The notes under the pieces were generated by a model. It was given only the letters and a program-made list of their open reading frames with translations. It was not told the DNA's origin and ran no database searches. DNA of 64,000 nucleotides from Halolamina sediminis (GTDB taxonomy: Archaea; Halobacteriota; Halobacteria; Halobacteriales; Haloferacaceae), in assembly GCF_001282785.1 (NCBI RefSeq), contig NZ_CVUA01000001.1:2666001-2730000 (forward strand), in the 5' to 3' direction. This document shows positions 6,980 through 14,415 of this stretch, piece by piece; position 1 is the first letter of the stretch; each line of letters opens with the position of its first letter. Both the position numbers and the translations under genes were made by a program.

Positions 6980-9900
6980 ATGGAACTCATCGTCACCGAG
7001 AAGGACAACGCGGCCCGTCGCATCGCGGAGATCCTCAGCGACGGTACCGCCGACGCCGAACGGGTCAACGGCGTCAACGTCTACGGCTGGGGGGGCACGC
7101 GGGTGATCGGCCTCTCGGGCCACGTCGTCGGCGTCGACTTCCCGCCGGAGTACGACGACTGGCGGGACGTCGAGCCCCACGAACTCATCGAGGCGCCGAT
7201 CGACACCGAACCCACGCAGGAGGCGATCGTCGCCGCGCTCCGGCGGCTCTCCCGGGACGCCGACCGCGTGATCATCGCGACCGACTACGACCGCGAGGGC
7301 GAACTCATCGGGAAGGAGGCGTTCGACATCGTCCGGGACGTGGACGAGTCGGTCCCCATCGAGCGCGCGCGGTTCTCCTCAATCACCGAAAACGAGGTAC
7401 AGGACGCCTTCGCGAACACGGGCGAACTCGACTTCGACCTCGCCGCGGCGGGCGAAGCGCGCCAGACCGTGGATCTGGTCTGGGGCGCCGCACTCACGCG
7501 CTTCCTCTCGCTCTCTGCGGGCCAACTGGGCGAGGACTTCATCTCCGTCGGCCGGGTGCAGGGACCGACGCTGAAGCTGCTCGTCGACCGCGAGCGCGAG
7601 ATTCAGGCGTTCGACCCCGACGACTACTGGGAGCTGTTTGCCGATCTCACGAAGGACGGCGGCGCCGGCTTCGAGGCGCAGTACTTCTACCTCGACGAGG
7701 ACGGCAACGAGGCCCGGCGCATCTGGGACGAGGTGGCCGCCGAGAACGCCCACGAGGCGCTCGCGTCGGCCGCCGACGCCGCCGTCGAGGAGGTGAACCG
7801 CCGGACCCGGACCGACGAGCCGCCGGCGCCGTTCAACACCACGCAGTTCATCCGCGCGGCGAGCTCGCTCGGCTACTCGGCCCAGCGCGCGATGAGCATC
7901 GCCGAGGACCTCTACACCGCGGGCTACATCACCTACCCGCGGACCGACAACACGGTCTACCCGGACGATCTCGACCCCGAGGAGCTACTGGAGGCGTTCT
8001 CGGAGACGTTCTTCGGCGACAGCGTCGCGGAACTGCTGGAGCAGGACGAGATCGAACCCACCGAGGGCGACGAGGAGACCACCGACCACCCGCCGATCCA
8101 CCCGACCGGCGAGATGCCGACGGATCTGGACGACGACGAGTGGGAGGTGTACGAACTGGTCGTCCGGCGCTTCTTCGCGACCTGTGCGCCCGCGGCGACG
8201 TGGGAGCACCTGCGCGTGGTCGCGGGGGTCGAAGGCGAAGTCTCGCTGCCCGCCGGCGGCGAGCGCGGCCTCTCGCTGAAGGCCAACGGGAAGCGCCTGC
8301 TGGAGGAGGGGTACCACTCCGTCTACCCGTACTCCTCGGCCGACGAGACCGTGGTGCCGGACGTGGAGCGCGGCGAGGCGCTGGCGGTCAGCGACGTGCG
8401 CCTCGACGCGAAGGAGACCCAGCCGCCGCGGCGCTACGGCCAGTCGCGGCTGATCGAGACGATGGAGGAGATGGGGGTGGGGACGAAATGTCTGACTGAG
8501 GATACAGAGGTGCTCGTTCGGAGCGGAAACGACATCGAGCGCCGGAAGATCAGTGCGGTTTTCGAGGACGAACAGGTCGTCCTCGCCGACGGTGATACGG
8601 AAATCGCAACGACCAGTGGTGCACCGAAAACCATCTCTGTCGAGGAGGCGACAGACCGAGCCATCGAAGCCGAGGGAACGCTTGTCAGCAAGCGTGAACT
8701 CGGTCCGGACGAAGAGGTGGTACGCCTCCGTACGGCGAACAGCTCGTTCTCGGTCACGTCGGACCACCCGCTGTACGTACGGAACGAAGGGACGCAGATC
8801 GTTCAAGCTGGGGAGGTAGAACCCGGTGACGAACTACTGAGCATCCGCCCCACGACCGACCAGACCGAATCTGACAACCTTGATCCGGTACTGACGTGGG
8901 AAACGTTCGCGACGGAGTCCGACCGGTGGACGAAGCTCTACGGGACGGACTCCAACAACGCTCTCGCGGAAACGCGAGCGAAAACGGGGCAGACCCAGCG
9001 AGAACTTGCGGACCAACTCGACATCGACAGGGCGGAGATCAGTGCATGGGAGAACAGCTACCGGGACGTTCCAGTGTGGGTTCTGGGCCGAACCGGGATT
9101 CGTCCCGACGAACTACACGGACTAAATGAGGGAGTGACCTTCGAGAATCCCTTCCCTATTCGCTGGTCCCCCAATCTCGCTCGGGTGCTCGCAAATCTCC
9201 TCGGAGACGGTTCGATCCACGTCGACGAATCCGAAAATGTCGTCGACGTGAGATACCACAACACCGATAAGCAACTCATCGAGCGGTTCGCTTCGGACAT
9301 CGAGGCGATATTCGGTGTACATCCGTCAGTGAGCGATCGACCGGGGCGTGAGTCTCATCACCAGATGAAGTATCAAGCGAACGTTCCCTCCAGTGTCAGC
9401 CGGATCCTTCATCACTTGCTCGAAACCGTCGAAGACTCTGGTTGTCCCGCCGTTCCTGACGAGTACGTCCCATCGTTCATTGGTGCACTGATGGACGACG
9501 AGGGTCACGTTTCTCGGGAACGAAAGGCGTTCATCTCGAACACGAACCATGAACTGCTCGCCGAAGTCGGAGAAATGCTCGAGGACCGGGGTATCGAGAC
9601 GAAACTTGCGGAATCCCAGCACAAGCTCCACATCCGAGGTCGAGAGAACTTAGAGCGCTTCTTCGACCAGATACCGGTGGCTATCGACGAAAAGTACCAT
9701 AGAGCGCTCGATGCACTCCGGAGTTATGACGTAACGCGGCACAAAGCACGAATACTCGAACTGACCGTTGAGCAGCCGAGGTCGACCAGCGAACTGGCTG
9801 CCGAACTCGGCCTTTCCGAAGGTCGGGTCGGGAGTATCGTCAGCGCACTTCGCAGAGAGAACTACCTCGAGAAACAAATCAGTGGAAGCAACCGGAGCCA

Positions 9901-11098
9901 CGACGGAAACAGAACGATTCGGTATGTTGCGAGCGCGTTCGAGGGGTCGATATACGGTGCAGTTCTCGGAAAAACGAGCGGGCAGACCGTTCTAGAGGTG
10001 ACGGAACGGGAGTACGACGGCCCTGTTTACGACCTCACAGTCGACGAAGACGCCCCGAATTTCGCCGTTGGGGGTGGAGTAGTCGTCCACAACTCCACCC
10101 GCCACAACACCATCGAGAAGCTGTACGACCGCAACTACGTCGAGGGCGACCCGCCCCGGCCGACGCAGCTGGCCCACGCGGTCGTCGAGGCCGCCGAGGA
10201 GTTCGCCGACCACATCGTCAGCGAGGAGATGACCGCCCAGCTGGAGGCGGACATGCGCGCCATCGCCGCCGGCGAGAAGGAGTTCGACGAGGTGACCGCG
10301 GAGTCCCGCGAGATGCTGGAGACGGTGTTCGAGGAGCTGCGGGAGTCCCGCGAGGAGGTCGGCGACCACCTGCGGAAGTCGATGAAGGCCGACAAGATCC
10401 TCGGCCCGTGTCCGGAGTGTGGCGAGGACCTGCTCGTCCGGAAATCGCGCTACGGCAGCTACTTCGTCGGCTGTGACGGCTACCCCGACTGCGAGTACAC
10501 GCTCCCGCTGCCCTCGACGGGGAAGCCGCTGATCCTCGACGAGAAGTGCGAGGAGCACGGACTCAACCGCGTGAAGATGCTCGCCGGGCGGAAGACGTTC
10601 GTCCACGGCTGCCCGCTCTGCAAGGCCGAGGAGGCCGACGCCGAGGCCGACCGCATCATCGGCGCCTGTCCCGAATGTGGGGAGGAACACGGCGGGGAGC
10701 TGGCGATCAAGCAACTGCGCTCGGGCTCGCGGCTCGTCGGCTGTACGCGGTATCCGGACTGCGACTACTCGCTGCCGCTGCCCCGCCGCGGCGAGATCGA
10801 GGTGACCGAGGAGACCTGCGAGGAGCACCACCTCCCGCACCTCGTGGTCCACGGCGACGACGACGAGCCGTGGGAGCTCGGCTGCCCGATCTGTAACTAC
10901 CGGGAGTTCCAGGCCCGCGAGGCCGACTCCGAACTGGAGACCGTCGAGGGGATCGGCGAGAAGACCGCCGAGAAGCTTGCGGAAGCGGGCGTCGAGGACG
11001 TGGAAGGGCTGAAGGACGCGGACCCGGACGAACTGGCGTCGAGCGTGGACGGGGTTAGTGCGGGGTCGGTGCGGGACTGGCAGGCCAAAGCCGACTGA
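6980..11098 (+). CDS. topA: DNA topoisomerase I (type IA) precursor containing an intein
   Basis: A 1372-residue precursor. The N-terminal Toprim domain begins MELIVTEKDNAARRIA and holds ATDYDREGELIG; the active-site Tyr319 lies in GYITYPRTD. An intein occupies residues 504-1038, so the spliced enzyme should have 837 residues. After the intein the extein resumes with STRHNTIEKLYDRNYV, then two Cys4 zinc fingers (from about residues 1143 and 1230, each CPECGE...CxxYPDC) and a C-terminal helix-hairpin-helix (about 1320-1372, VEGIGEKTAEKLAEAGVEDV). The enzyme relaxes negatively supercoiled DNA by single-strand passage. It is monocistronic, divergent from the cupredoxin gene and convergent with the toxin-antitoxin cluster that follows. 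Confidence 0.97.
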   Translation: MELIVTEKDNAARRIAEILSDGTADAERVNGVNVYGWGGTRVIGLSGHVVGVDFPPEYDDWRDVEPHELIEAPIDTEPTQEAIVAALRRLSRDADRVIIATDYDREGELIGKEAFDIVRDVDESVPIERARFSSITENEVQDAFANTGELDFDLAAAGEARQTVDLVWGAALTRFLSLSAGQLGEDFISVGRVQGPTLKLLVDREREIQAFDPDDYWELFADLTKDGGAGFEAQYFYLDEDGNEARRIWDEVAAENAHEALASAADAAVEEVNRRTRTDEPPAPFNTTQFIRAASSLGYSAQRAMSIAEDLYTAGYITYPRTDNTVYPDDLDPEELLEAFSETFFGDSVAELLEQDEIEPTEGDEETTDHPPIHPTGEMPTDLDDDEWEVYELVVRRFFATCAPAATWEHLRVVAGVEGEVSLPAGGERGLSLKANGKRLLEEGYHSVYPYSSADETVVPDVERGEALAVSDVRLDAKETQPPRRYGQSRLIETMEEMGVGTKCLTEDTEVLVRSGNDIERRKISAVFEDEQVVLADGDTEIATTSGAPKTISVEEATDRAIEAEGTLVSKRELGPDEEVVRLRTANSSFSVTSDHPLYVRNEGTQIVQAGEVEPGDELLSIRPTTDQTESDNLDPVLTWETFATESDRWTKLYGTDSNNALAETRAKTGQTQRELADQLDIDRAEISAWENSYRDVPVWVLGRTGIRPDELHGLNEGVTFENPFPIRWSPNLARVLANLLGDGSIHVDESENVVDVRYHNTDKQLIERFASDIEAIFGVHPSVSDRPGRESHHQMKYQANVPSSVSRILHHLLETVEDSGCPAVPDEYVPSFIGALMDDEGHVSRERKAFISNTNHELLAEVGEMLEDRGIETKLAESQHKLHIRGRENLERFFDQIPVAIDEKYHRALDALRSYDVTRHKARILELTVEQPRSTSELAAELGLSEGRVGSIVSALRRENYLEKQISGSNRSHDGNRTIRYVASAFEGSIYGAVLGKTSGQTVLEVTEREYDGPVYDLTVDEDAPNFAVGGGVVVHNSTRHNTIEKLYDRNYVEGDPPRPTQLAHAVVEAAEEFADHIVSEEMTAQLEADMRAIAAGEKEFDEVTAESREMLETVFEELRESREEVGDHLRKSMKADKILGPCPECGEDLLVRKSRYGSYFVGCDGYPDCEYTLPLPSTGKPLILDEKCEEHGLNRVKMLAGRKTFVHGCPLCKAEEADAEADRIIGACPECGEEHGGELAIKQLRSGSRLVGCTRYPDCDYSLPLPRRGEIEVTEETCEEHHLPHLVVHGDDDEPWELGCPICNYREFQAREADSELETVEGIGEKTAEKLAEAGVEDVEGLKDADPDELASSVDGVSAGSVRDWQAKAD
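8489..10093 (+). mobile_element. TopA intein with LAGLIDADG homing endonuclease and added DNA-binding domains
   Basis: A 535-residue in-frame intervening protein. It begins with Cys (CLTEDTEVLV) directly after extein MGVGTK and ends VVVHN directly before extein Ser, giving the usual Cys1, His-Asn end and +1 Ser. The splicing block B motif is VTSDHPLYV. Two LAGLIDADG-type motifs are visible, LANLLGDGS (about residues 735-749 of the precursor) and FIGALMDDEG (about 832-843). An XRE-like helix-turn-helix, TQRELADQLDIDRAEISAWE, precedes them and a winged helix, TSELAAELGLSEGRVGSIVS, follows them. The base composition is visibly less GC-rich than the flanking extein, which fits horizontal arrival. 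Splicing should be autocatalytic. The endonuclease may still be active, since both acidic motif residues are present. Confidence 0.95.
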
Positions 11099-11101
11099 GC
11101 G

Positions 11102-11431
11102 TCAGATCGCACCGATGTAGTCGGCCGTGGCGGTCGCGATCTCGTCCGTCGTTTCCTCGTCGAGTAGGCCCTCCCGTTCTTCGATATCCGCGTGTCGGAT
11201 CGAGACGACCGTCCACGGGTTCGCGTAGCTCTCCCGCGGGAGTCCACCGGCGACGAACGCCTCGTCGGAGAGTTGGATCGCATCCGGTCGTTCAATTGTC
11301 GTGACCGCAGCGTAGAGTGCTTCCTCGTCGCCGAACGGGTGGCTGTCGTCACTGAGTCGGACGTACGGTCGGTAGTTGTGGTCCGCGAACAGGTCGGGAC
11401 CTTTGACGACCGCGCCTCGGTCCGGCGTCAC
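11102..11431 (-). CDS. PemK/MazF-like toxin of a type II toxin-antitoxin module
   Basis: A 109-residue protein with features of the PemK/MazF fold: the opening RGAVVKGPDLF, the strand RPYVRLSD and the later ANPWTVVSIRHADI. MazF/PemK toxins are ribonucleases that cut mRNA; that activity is inferred here. It starts within the last codon of the upstream winged-helix gene (4-base overlap), so the two are translationally coupled and form a module. A paralogous pair lies at 42830-43509; the two toxins align at RGxVV, RPYxxLSD and PW positions. The partner antitoxin is probably the winged-helix protein rather than a classical MazE. Confidence 0.7.
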   Translation of the reverse strand: MTPDRGAVVKGPDLFADHNYRPYVRLSDDSHPFGDEEALYAAVTTIERPDAIQLSDEAFVAGGLPRESYANPWTVVSIRHADIEEREGLLDEETTDEIATATADYIGAI

Positions 11432-11727
11432 TCGTCGCCGTAGTAGTCGTCGGTCGTCGAGGCCGAACTCGCGCCGGCCTGCGCCGCGAAGGAAGCGAGC
11501 CGGTCGTCCTCGGCGATCGCCCAGTAGCGCCCGCGGTGGCGGACCAACCCGCGGTCCTCCAGCCGTGAGAGCACGGCGCCCACGCTGCCGCGCTTGATCT
11601 CGGTGGCCTCGTGGATCTCGGTCTGGGTGAACGCCTGGTCGTCGTTGCGCGCGAGGAACTGGAGGATTCGGTAGGGCTGCGTCCCTTTCTGTAGGTCGAG
11701 AGCGTTAGATGGCGTGTCCTCACTCAT
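11428..11727 (-). CDS. Winged-helix (MarR-like) antitoxin/regulator
   Basis: A 99-residue protein with a winged helix-turn-helix: FTQTEIHEATEIKRGSVGAV, LSRLEDRGLVRHRGRYWAIA. The C-terminal tail ends with an acidic segment, DDYYGDE, which could neutralise the PemK-like partner. The start ATG overlaps the stop of the DUF433 gene (4 bases) and its own stop overlaps the toxin start (4 bases), so all three are one transcript. The protein at 43144-43509 is clearly related (RGSVGxxLSRLxDRGLVRHxGxYWAI). Expected role: represses the module promoter and binds the toxin. Confidence 0.7.
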   Translation of the reverse strand: MSEDTPSNALDLQKGTQPYRILQFLARNDDQAFTQTEIHEATEIKRGSVGAVLSRLEDRGLVRHRGRYWAIAEDDRLASFAAQAGASSASTTDDYYGDE

Positions 11728-11969
11728 GTCGCTTCCTCGTCGTTGTTCCGAGCCTTCGGTAGTTGGTCGAACTCCTCCGAGTTTCCGTAGAAGTACGCGA
11801 GGGCAGCGTGTACGTCCTGCAGCGTCAGTGTCGGGTAGTGGTCCACGATCTCGTCCGGGGAGTAGCCGCTGTACTCGTAGGCGTCGGCGACGTTCTCGAC
11901 GCGGATCCCGGTACCGCCGACGGTCGGCGATCCGTCGCTGTGATTGTCGTCCCGAACGATCTCGGTCAT
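11724..11969 (-). CDS. DUF433-type (VapB-like) small protein
   Basis: An 81-residue protein with the DUF433 signature: SPTVGGTGIRVENVADAYEY, then SPDEIVDHYPTLTLQDVHAA and LAYFYGNSEEFD. DUF433 proteins have an antitoxin-like helix-turn-helix and are commonly found next to PIN-type toxins; no PIN gene follows here. It is instead the first gene of an overlapping set with the winged-helix and PemK-like genes. A TATA-like GAGTTAAGC (minus strand, about 11992-12000) lies roughly 27 nt before its ATG, consistent with a leaderless transcript for the operon. It may be an additional antitoxin or the operon repressor. Confidence 0.75.
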   Translation of the reverse strand: MTEIVRDDNHSDGSPTVGGTGIRVENVADAYEYSGYSPDEIVDHYPTLTLQDVHAALAYFYGNSEEFDQLPKARNNDEEAT

Positions 11970-12021
11970 ACCGGCGAGTTGGGCGGTTTCGTGCTTAACT
12001 CTCGGGTGTGGCGGTTAGCGG

Positions 12022-12351
12022 TTACCCAAGTCGTCCCCGAAGCTCAGTGAGATCGTACGTATCGTCGCCCTTGGGGAGCACTGCGACGACGGTCATCACA
12101 TCGTCGCTGATCTCGTATATCACGCGGTAGCCACTGTTTCCGACTCGTTCGCGATAGAAGTTGTACGCGTCCGAGCCGGTCAGATAGGTCAGGTGCTCCT
12201 GCGGGACGCGACCCCACTGGATCTTGTCCTTCCAGTCGTCGATCTTCCGCAGTATCCGCGCTGCATGATCAGGGTTGTGCTACTGAATCGAACTGAGATC
12301 GTCTTCGAGGACGATAGGGAGAATCCGAAGGGACGACGGCGCGTGTGGCAC
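12022..12351 (-). pseudogene. RelE/ParE-type toxin gene interrupted by an in-frame TAG
   Basis: Reading from a GTG at 12351, 109 sense-frame codons encode a RelE-like protein except that codon 24 is TAG (12282-12280). Upstream the frame reads LRILPIVLEDDLSSIQ; downstream it continues HNPDHAARILRKIDDWKDKI, GRVPQEHLTYLTGSDAYNFY, RVGNSGYRVIYEISDDVMTV. The HNPDHAARILRK and YNFYRxRVGxxxYRVIYEI segments are typical of archaeal RelE mRNA-cleaving toxins, and the part before the stop fits as the first strand and helix. The start overlaps no gene but lies 1 base beyond the antitoxin stop. The simplest reading is a nonsense mutation, for example CAG to TAG, that silenced the toxin. Confidence 0.75.
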
Positions 12352-12352
12352 G

Positions 12353-12523
12353 CTATTCGTCGTCGAGGTCGATACCGAACTTCTCGGCGACCTCGTCGGT
12401 CGTGAGGAGTTCATCGTCGTCGATTTCGTCGAGCGAACCGACTCGCTCGGCGATCACGGCCGCCTCGTCCGGAAGTAGCTCCTCGTCGTCGTCGGGGTCC
12501 GGAGAGCGCCCTTCGGTGGCCAT
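12353..12523 (-). CDS. RelB-like antitoxin
   Basis: A 56-residue, extremely acidic protein ending DELLTTDEVAEKFGIDLDDE, with ELLPDEAAVIAERVGSLDEI before it. Its size, acidity and position directly upstream of the broken RelE-type gene support an antitoxin role. The start ATG at 12523 is favoured over longer frames since a TATA-like CCCTTATTCC (minus strand, about 12548-12557) lies about 28 nt before it. With the toxin disrupted, the antitoxin may be a leftover or may still counter related toxins elsewhere. Confidence 0.65.
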   Translation of the reverse strand: MATEGRSPDPDDDEELLPDEAAVIAERVGSLDEIDDDELLTTDEVAEKFGIDLDDE

Positions 12524-12577
12524 ACGCGAAATAACGTCGTCACCCGGAATAAGGGTTCTGCACACCCACCTTCTGAC

Positions 12578-12638
12578 TCCCACCTTTTACTCGTCGGGTG
12601 GCTCGCTCCGCTCGCCACCGCTCCTCGCAAAAGCTGGA
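12578..12638. repeat. 61-bp direct repeat, copy 1
   Basis: Starts TCCCACCTTTTACTCGTCGG and ends CTCGCAAAAGCTGGA. It matches 12793-12853 over the whole length with only a few changes in the central GC-rich part. The pair lies after each of two methylase tail fragments when read on the minus strand. Confidence 0.85.
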
Positions 12639-12721
12639 GCAAAACTGGGCTCACCCGCTTCGCTCGTTCGCGAACGGCATCGGTGTCCACGACTGGCTAG
12701 CGGCTCGACCGCACCGCGACG

Positions 12722-12793
12722 CTACTGGACACTCTCCTCGACGATCTCGATCTCCTCGTCGGTCAGCCCGTACAGTTCGTACACGATCTCAGT
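12722..12793 (-). pseudogene. C-terminal remnant of a type II/IIG restriction methylase (fragment 1)
   Basis: The minus-strand frame reads TEIVYELYGLTDEEIEIVEE and SVQ then stop. The IVYELYGLTDEEIEIVE motif is, from memory, the characteristic C-terminus of haloarchaeal Eco57I/TaqI-type methylase-restriction proteins. There is no start codon and no upstream coding continuity, because copy 2 of the 61-bp repeat begins at its upstream edge. It is only about 23 codons, so it is a scar, not a gene. Confidence 0.6.
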
Positions 12794-12853
12794 CCCACCT
12801 TTTACTCGTCGGGTCGCTCGCTCCGCTCGCGACCACTCCTCGCAAAAGCTGGA
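12793..12853. repeat. 61-bp direct repeat, copy 2
   Basis: Matches 12578-12638: TCCCACCTTTTACTCGTCGG at the start, CTCGCAAAAGCTGGA at the end. It directly abuts the methylase fragment at 12722-12793. Confidence 0.85.
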
Positions 12854-12859
12854 CCATCA

Positions 12860-12909
12860 CCGGAACGCTTCGCGTTCCGGTTAGCAGCCAGAAATTTTCG
12901 ATTTCTGGC
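12860..12909. repeat. Two adjacent perfect hairpins
   Basis: The first is CCGGAACGC-TTC-GCGTTCCGG at 12860-12880; the second is GCCAGAAAT-TTTCG-ATTTCTGGC at 12887-12909. Both have 9-bp stems. They follow copy 2 of the 61-bp repeat and may be part of the same mobile or terminator-like unit. Confidence 0.75.
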
Positions 12910-12937
12910 GACAAAAGGGGCGCTCGCTTCGCTCGCG

Positions 12938-13074
12938 CTAGTAGATACTCTCGGAAATCAGGTCGTCGGTGCGCTGGATCTTCGCGTCCAGTTCGTCGGC
13001 GCGCTGCTTCGTCTCGCAGTACTGCGCCAGGCCGCCGGCCACGTCGTCGACGCGGGAGGGTGAGCGCGCGCAGT
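12938..13074 (-). pseudogene. C-terminal remnant of a restriction methylase (fragment 2)
   Basis: The minus-strand frame from about 13066 reads SPSRVDDVAGGLAQYCETKQ, RADELDAKIQRTDDLISESI and Y then stop (TAG at 12940-12938). The AKIQRTDDLI segment normally stands directly before the IVYELYGLTDEE segment found in fragment 1, so the two pieces fit as parts of one methylase tail split at ISE/EIV by a roughly 145-bp insert, or as two separately truncated tails. It begins just after the mcrC stop and has no start codon. Confidence 0.6.
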
Positions 13075-14415
13075 TCAGAGCACTTCCGCCAACACCCGCA
13101 TGAGTCGTTCCTCGACTTCCGACGCCTGCAGGATCCGGATCGACTCCTGATCGTCGAGATCAGCCGTTTCCTCGCCTTCGAGATCCTGAATCACGAGCAC
13201 GCCGTTCCAGCCCGAACCGAACGGCTGGTCGTCGTCGTACACCAGATCTCGGTCCTGCCGGAGGAACGCGAGGTACTCCAGCGTCTCCTTGATTCCCGAG
13301 CGGACGGTGTCGTAGTTGGTCGAGTTCTTCACTTCGGTCACGAGATACTCACGGCGGTCCTCCTCCCGAATCTCCAGTACGATCACGTCCGGGCGACCCG
13401 TCGACTGCCGGAGTTCCCGATCCTCGAAGTACGCCTCCGCGACGGACTGCGTCTCGCGCTGGACGAGCCCAGCCCGGGAGAGGTCCTCGCGGGAGCGTTC
13501 GAACTCCTCGGGGACGAACGAGAGCCCGCGGTCGCGGGCAGAACTGTCATGATAGAGCAGGAGCTCCCGGCTGTCGTGTTCCAGCCGAGCGATCTCCTGC
13601 GAGCCCGACTCGATGGTCCGGATGGTGAACGCTGACTCGTCCAGCGACTCGACGGCCGAGACGTACCGGAACAGCACGTACAGTTCCAGCAGCGTCTCCT
13701 CGTCGTCGGGCGTGATGGTCGTCTCCCGGAGCAGTTCGGCGACGGCGTCCTCCTCGGCCGCAAGACTCTCGCGGTACTGTCGGAGCAATCGGGCCGACTC
13801 CCGATAGAGGTCGCTCCGGGCGCTCTCGGCACGCTGGAGCATTCGGTCGGTCGGCTCGTACTCGGTGGGGTCGCGAATTCGGGAGACGTGGACGTTCCGC
13901 TCGAACACGTTCCGCAGCACGTCGACGAGATCGAGGCTCTCCCGCCAGCGGTCGGTCACCCAGTCGTACTCCCGGTCGAACAGGTGTGCACAGTCGTCGA
14001 GCGTCTCGTAGATCAGCGCGAGCAGCCGCTTCAGGACGACGTTCTCGTCGGTGTCGTAGTTCTCGGCGCGGTTGTCACAGACGAACAGCGACCGGTCCTT
14101 GGGGTTGCGCGAGTAGCGCTCCCGGACGGTCCGGTTCCAGTCGATCCGGCCGTCGACCCGTCCACGCGACGTGTTCGAGACGCTCTCGGTCTCGGTCCGG
14201 ATACTCCGCAGGCGGCGAGGGAGCCGTTCGACGAAGTCGACGACGTCGGGGCGGAGGACGAAATGCAGTCGGACCAGACTCTCGTAGTCGTCGAAGCGAC
14301 TGTCCAGCGCGTCGGGACGGAGTTCCTCGACTACCTGCTGCTCCGGGAACGAGCCGTGCATCACGTACGCGAGCACGTCCTGCGAGAGCCCCTCGATCAG
14401 TTCGTCGCGCCTCAT
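13075..14415 (-). CDS. mcrC: McrC-type restriction endonuclease subunit
   Basis: A 446-residue protein encoded directly after mcrB with a 4-base ATGA overlap. A PD-(D/E)xK nuclease core is visible in the C-terminal third: Asp343 in GRPDVIVLEI and Glu361-Val-Lys363 in YLVTEVKNSTN. The N-terminal two thirds are helical and resemble McrC/DUF2357-type proteins. In McrBC systems this subunit cuts DNA that carries modified bases, driven by the McrB motor. The start ATG at 14415 was chosen for the coupling with mcrB; a longer frame upstream runs inside mcrB. The downstream side ends in methylase remnants. Confidence 0.8.
   Translation of the reverse strand: MRRDELIEGLSQDVLAYVMHGSFPEQQVVEELRPDALDSRFDDYESLVRLHFVLRPDVVDFVERLPRRLRSIRTETESVSNTSRGRVDGRIDWNRTVRERYSRNPKDRSLFVCDNRAENYDTDENVVLKRLLALIYETLDDCAHLFDREYDWVTDRWRESLDLVDVLRNVFERNVHVSRIRDPTEYEPTDRMLQRAESARSDLYRESARLLRQYRESLAAEEDAVAELLRETTITPDDEETLLELYVLFRYVSAVESLDESAFTIRTIESGSQEIARLEHDSRELLLYHDSSARDRGLSFVPEEFERSREDLSRAGLVQRETQSVAEAYFEDRELRQSTGRPDVIVLEIREEDRREYLVTEVKNSTNYDTVRSGIKETLEYLAFLRQDRDLVYDDDQPFGSGWNGVLVIQDLEGEETADLDDQESIRILQASEVEERLMRVLAEVL

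Larger units (their letters stand above)
12524..13074. other. Gene-remnant and repeat-rich intergenic region
   Basis: No intact gene is supported in these 551 bases. The stretch contains two copies of a 61-bp repeat, two short C-terminal remnants of a restriction methylase in the minus direction, and a pair of hairpins, all listed separately. It separates the RelBE remnant from mcrC and looks like the scar of a lost restriction-modification gene. Confidence 0.7.

Noticed and set aside
8489-10093. A separate regulator gene inserted in topA
   Set aside because: The frame is continuous with topA on both sides and has the Cys...His-Asn/Ser signature of an intein.
12598-13635. Plus-strand protein through the repeat region and mcrC
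   Set aside because: It runs antisense to mcrC and through repeats; composition is that of a shadow frame.
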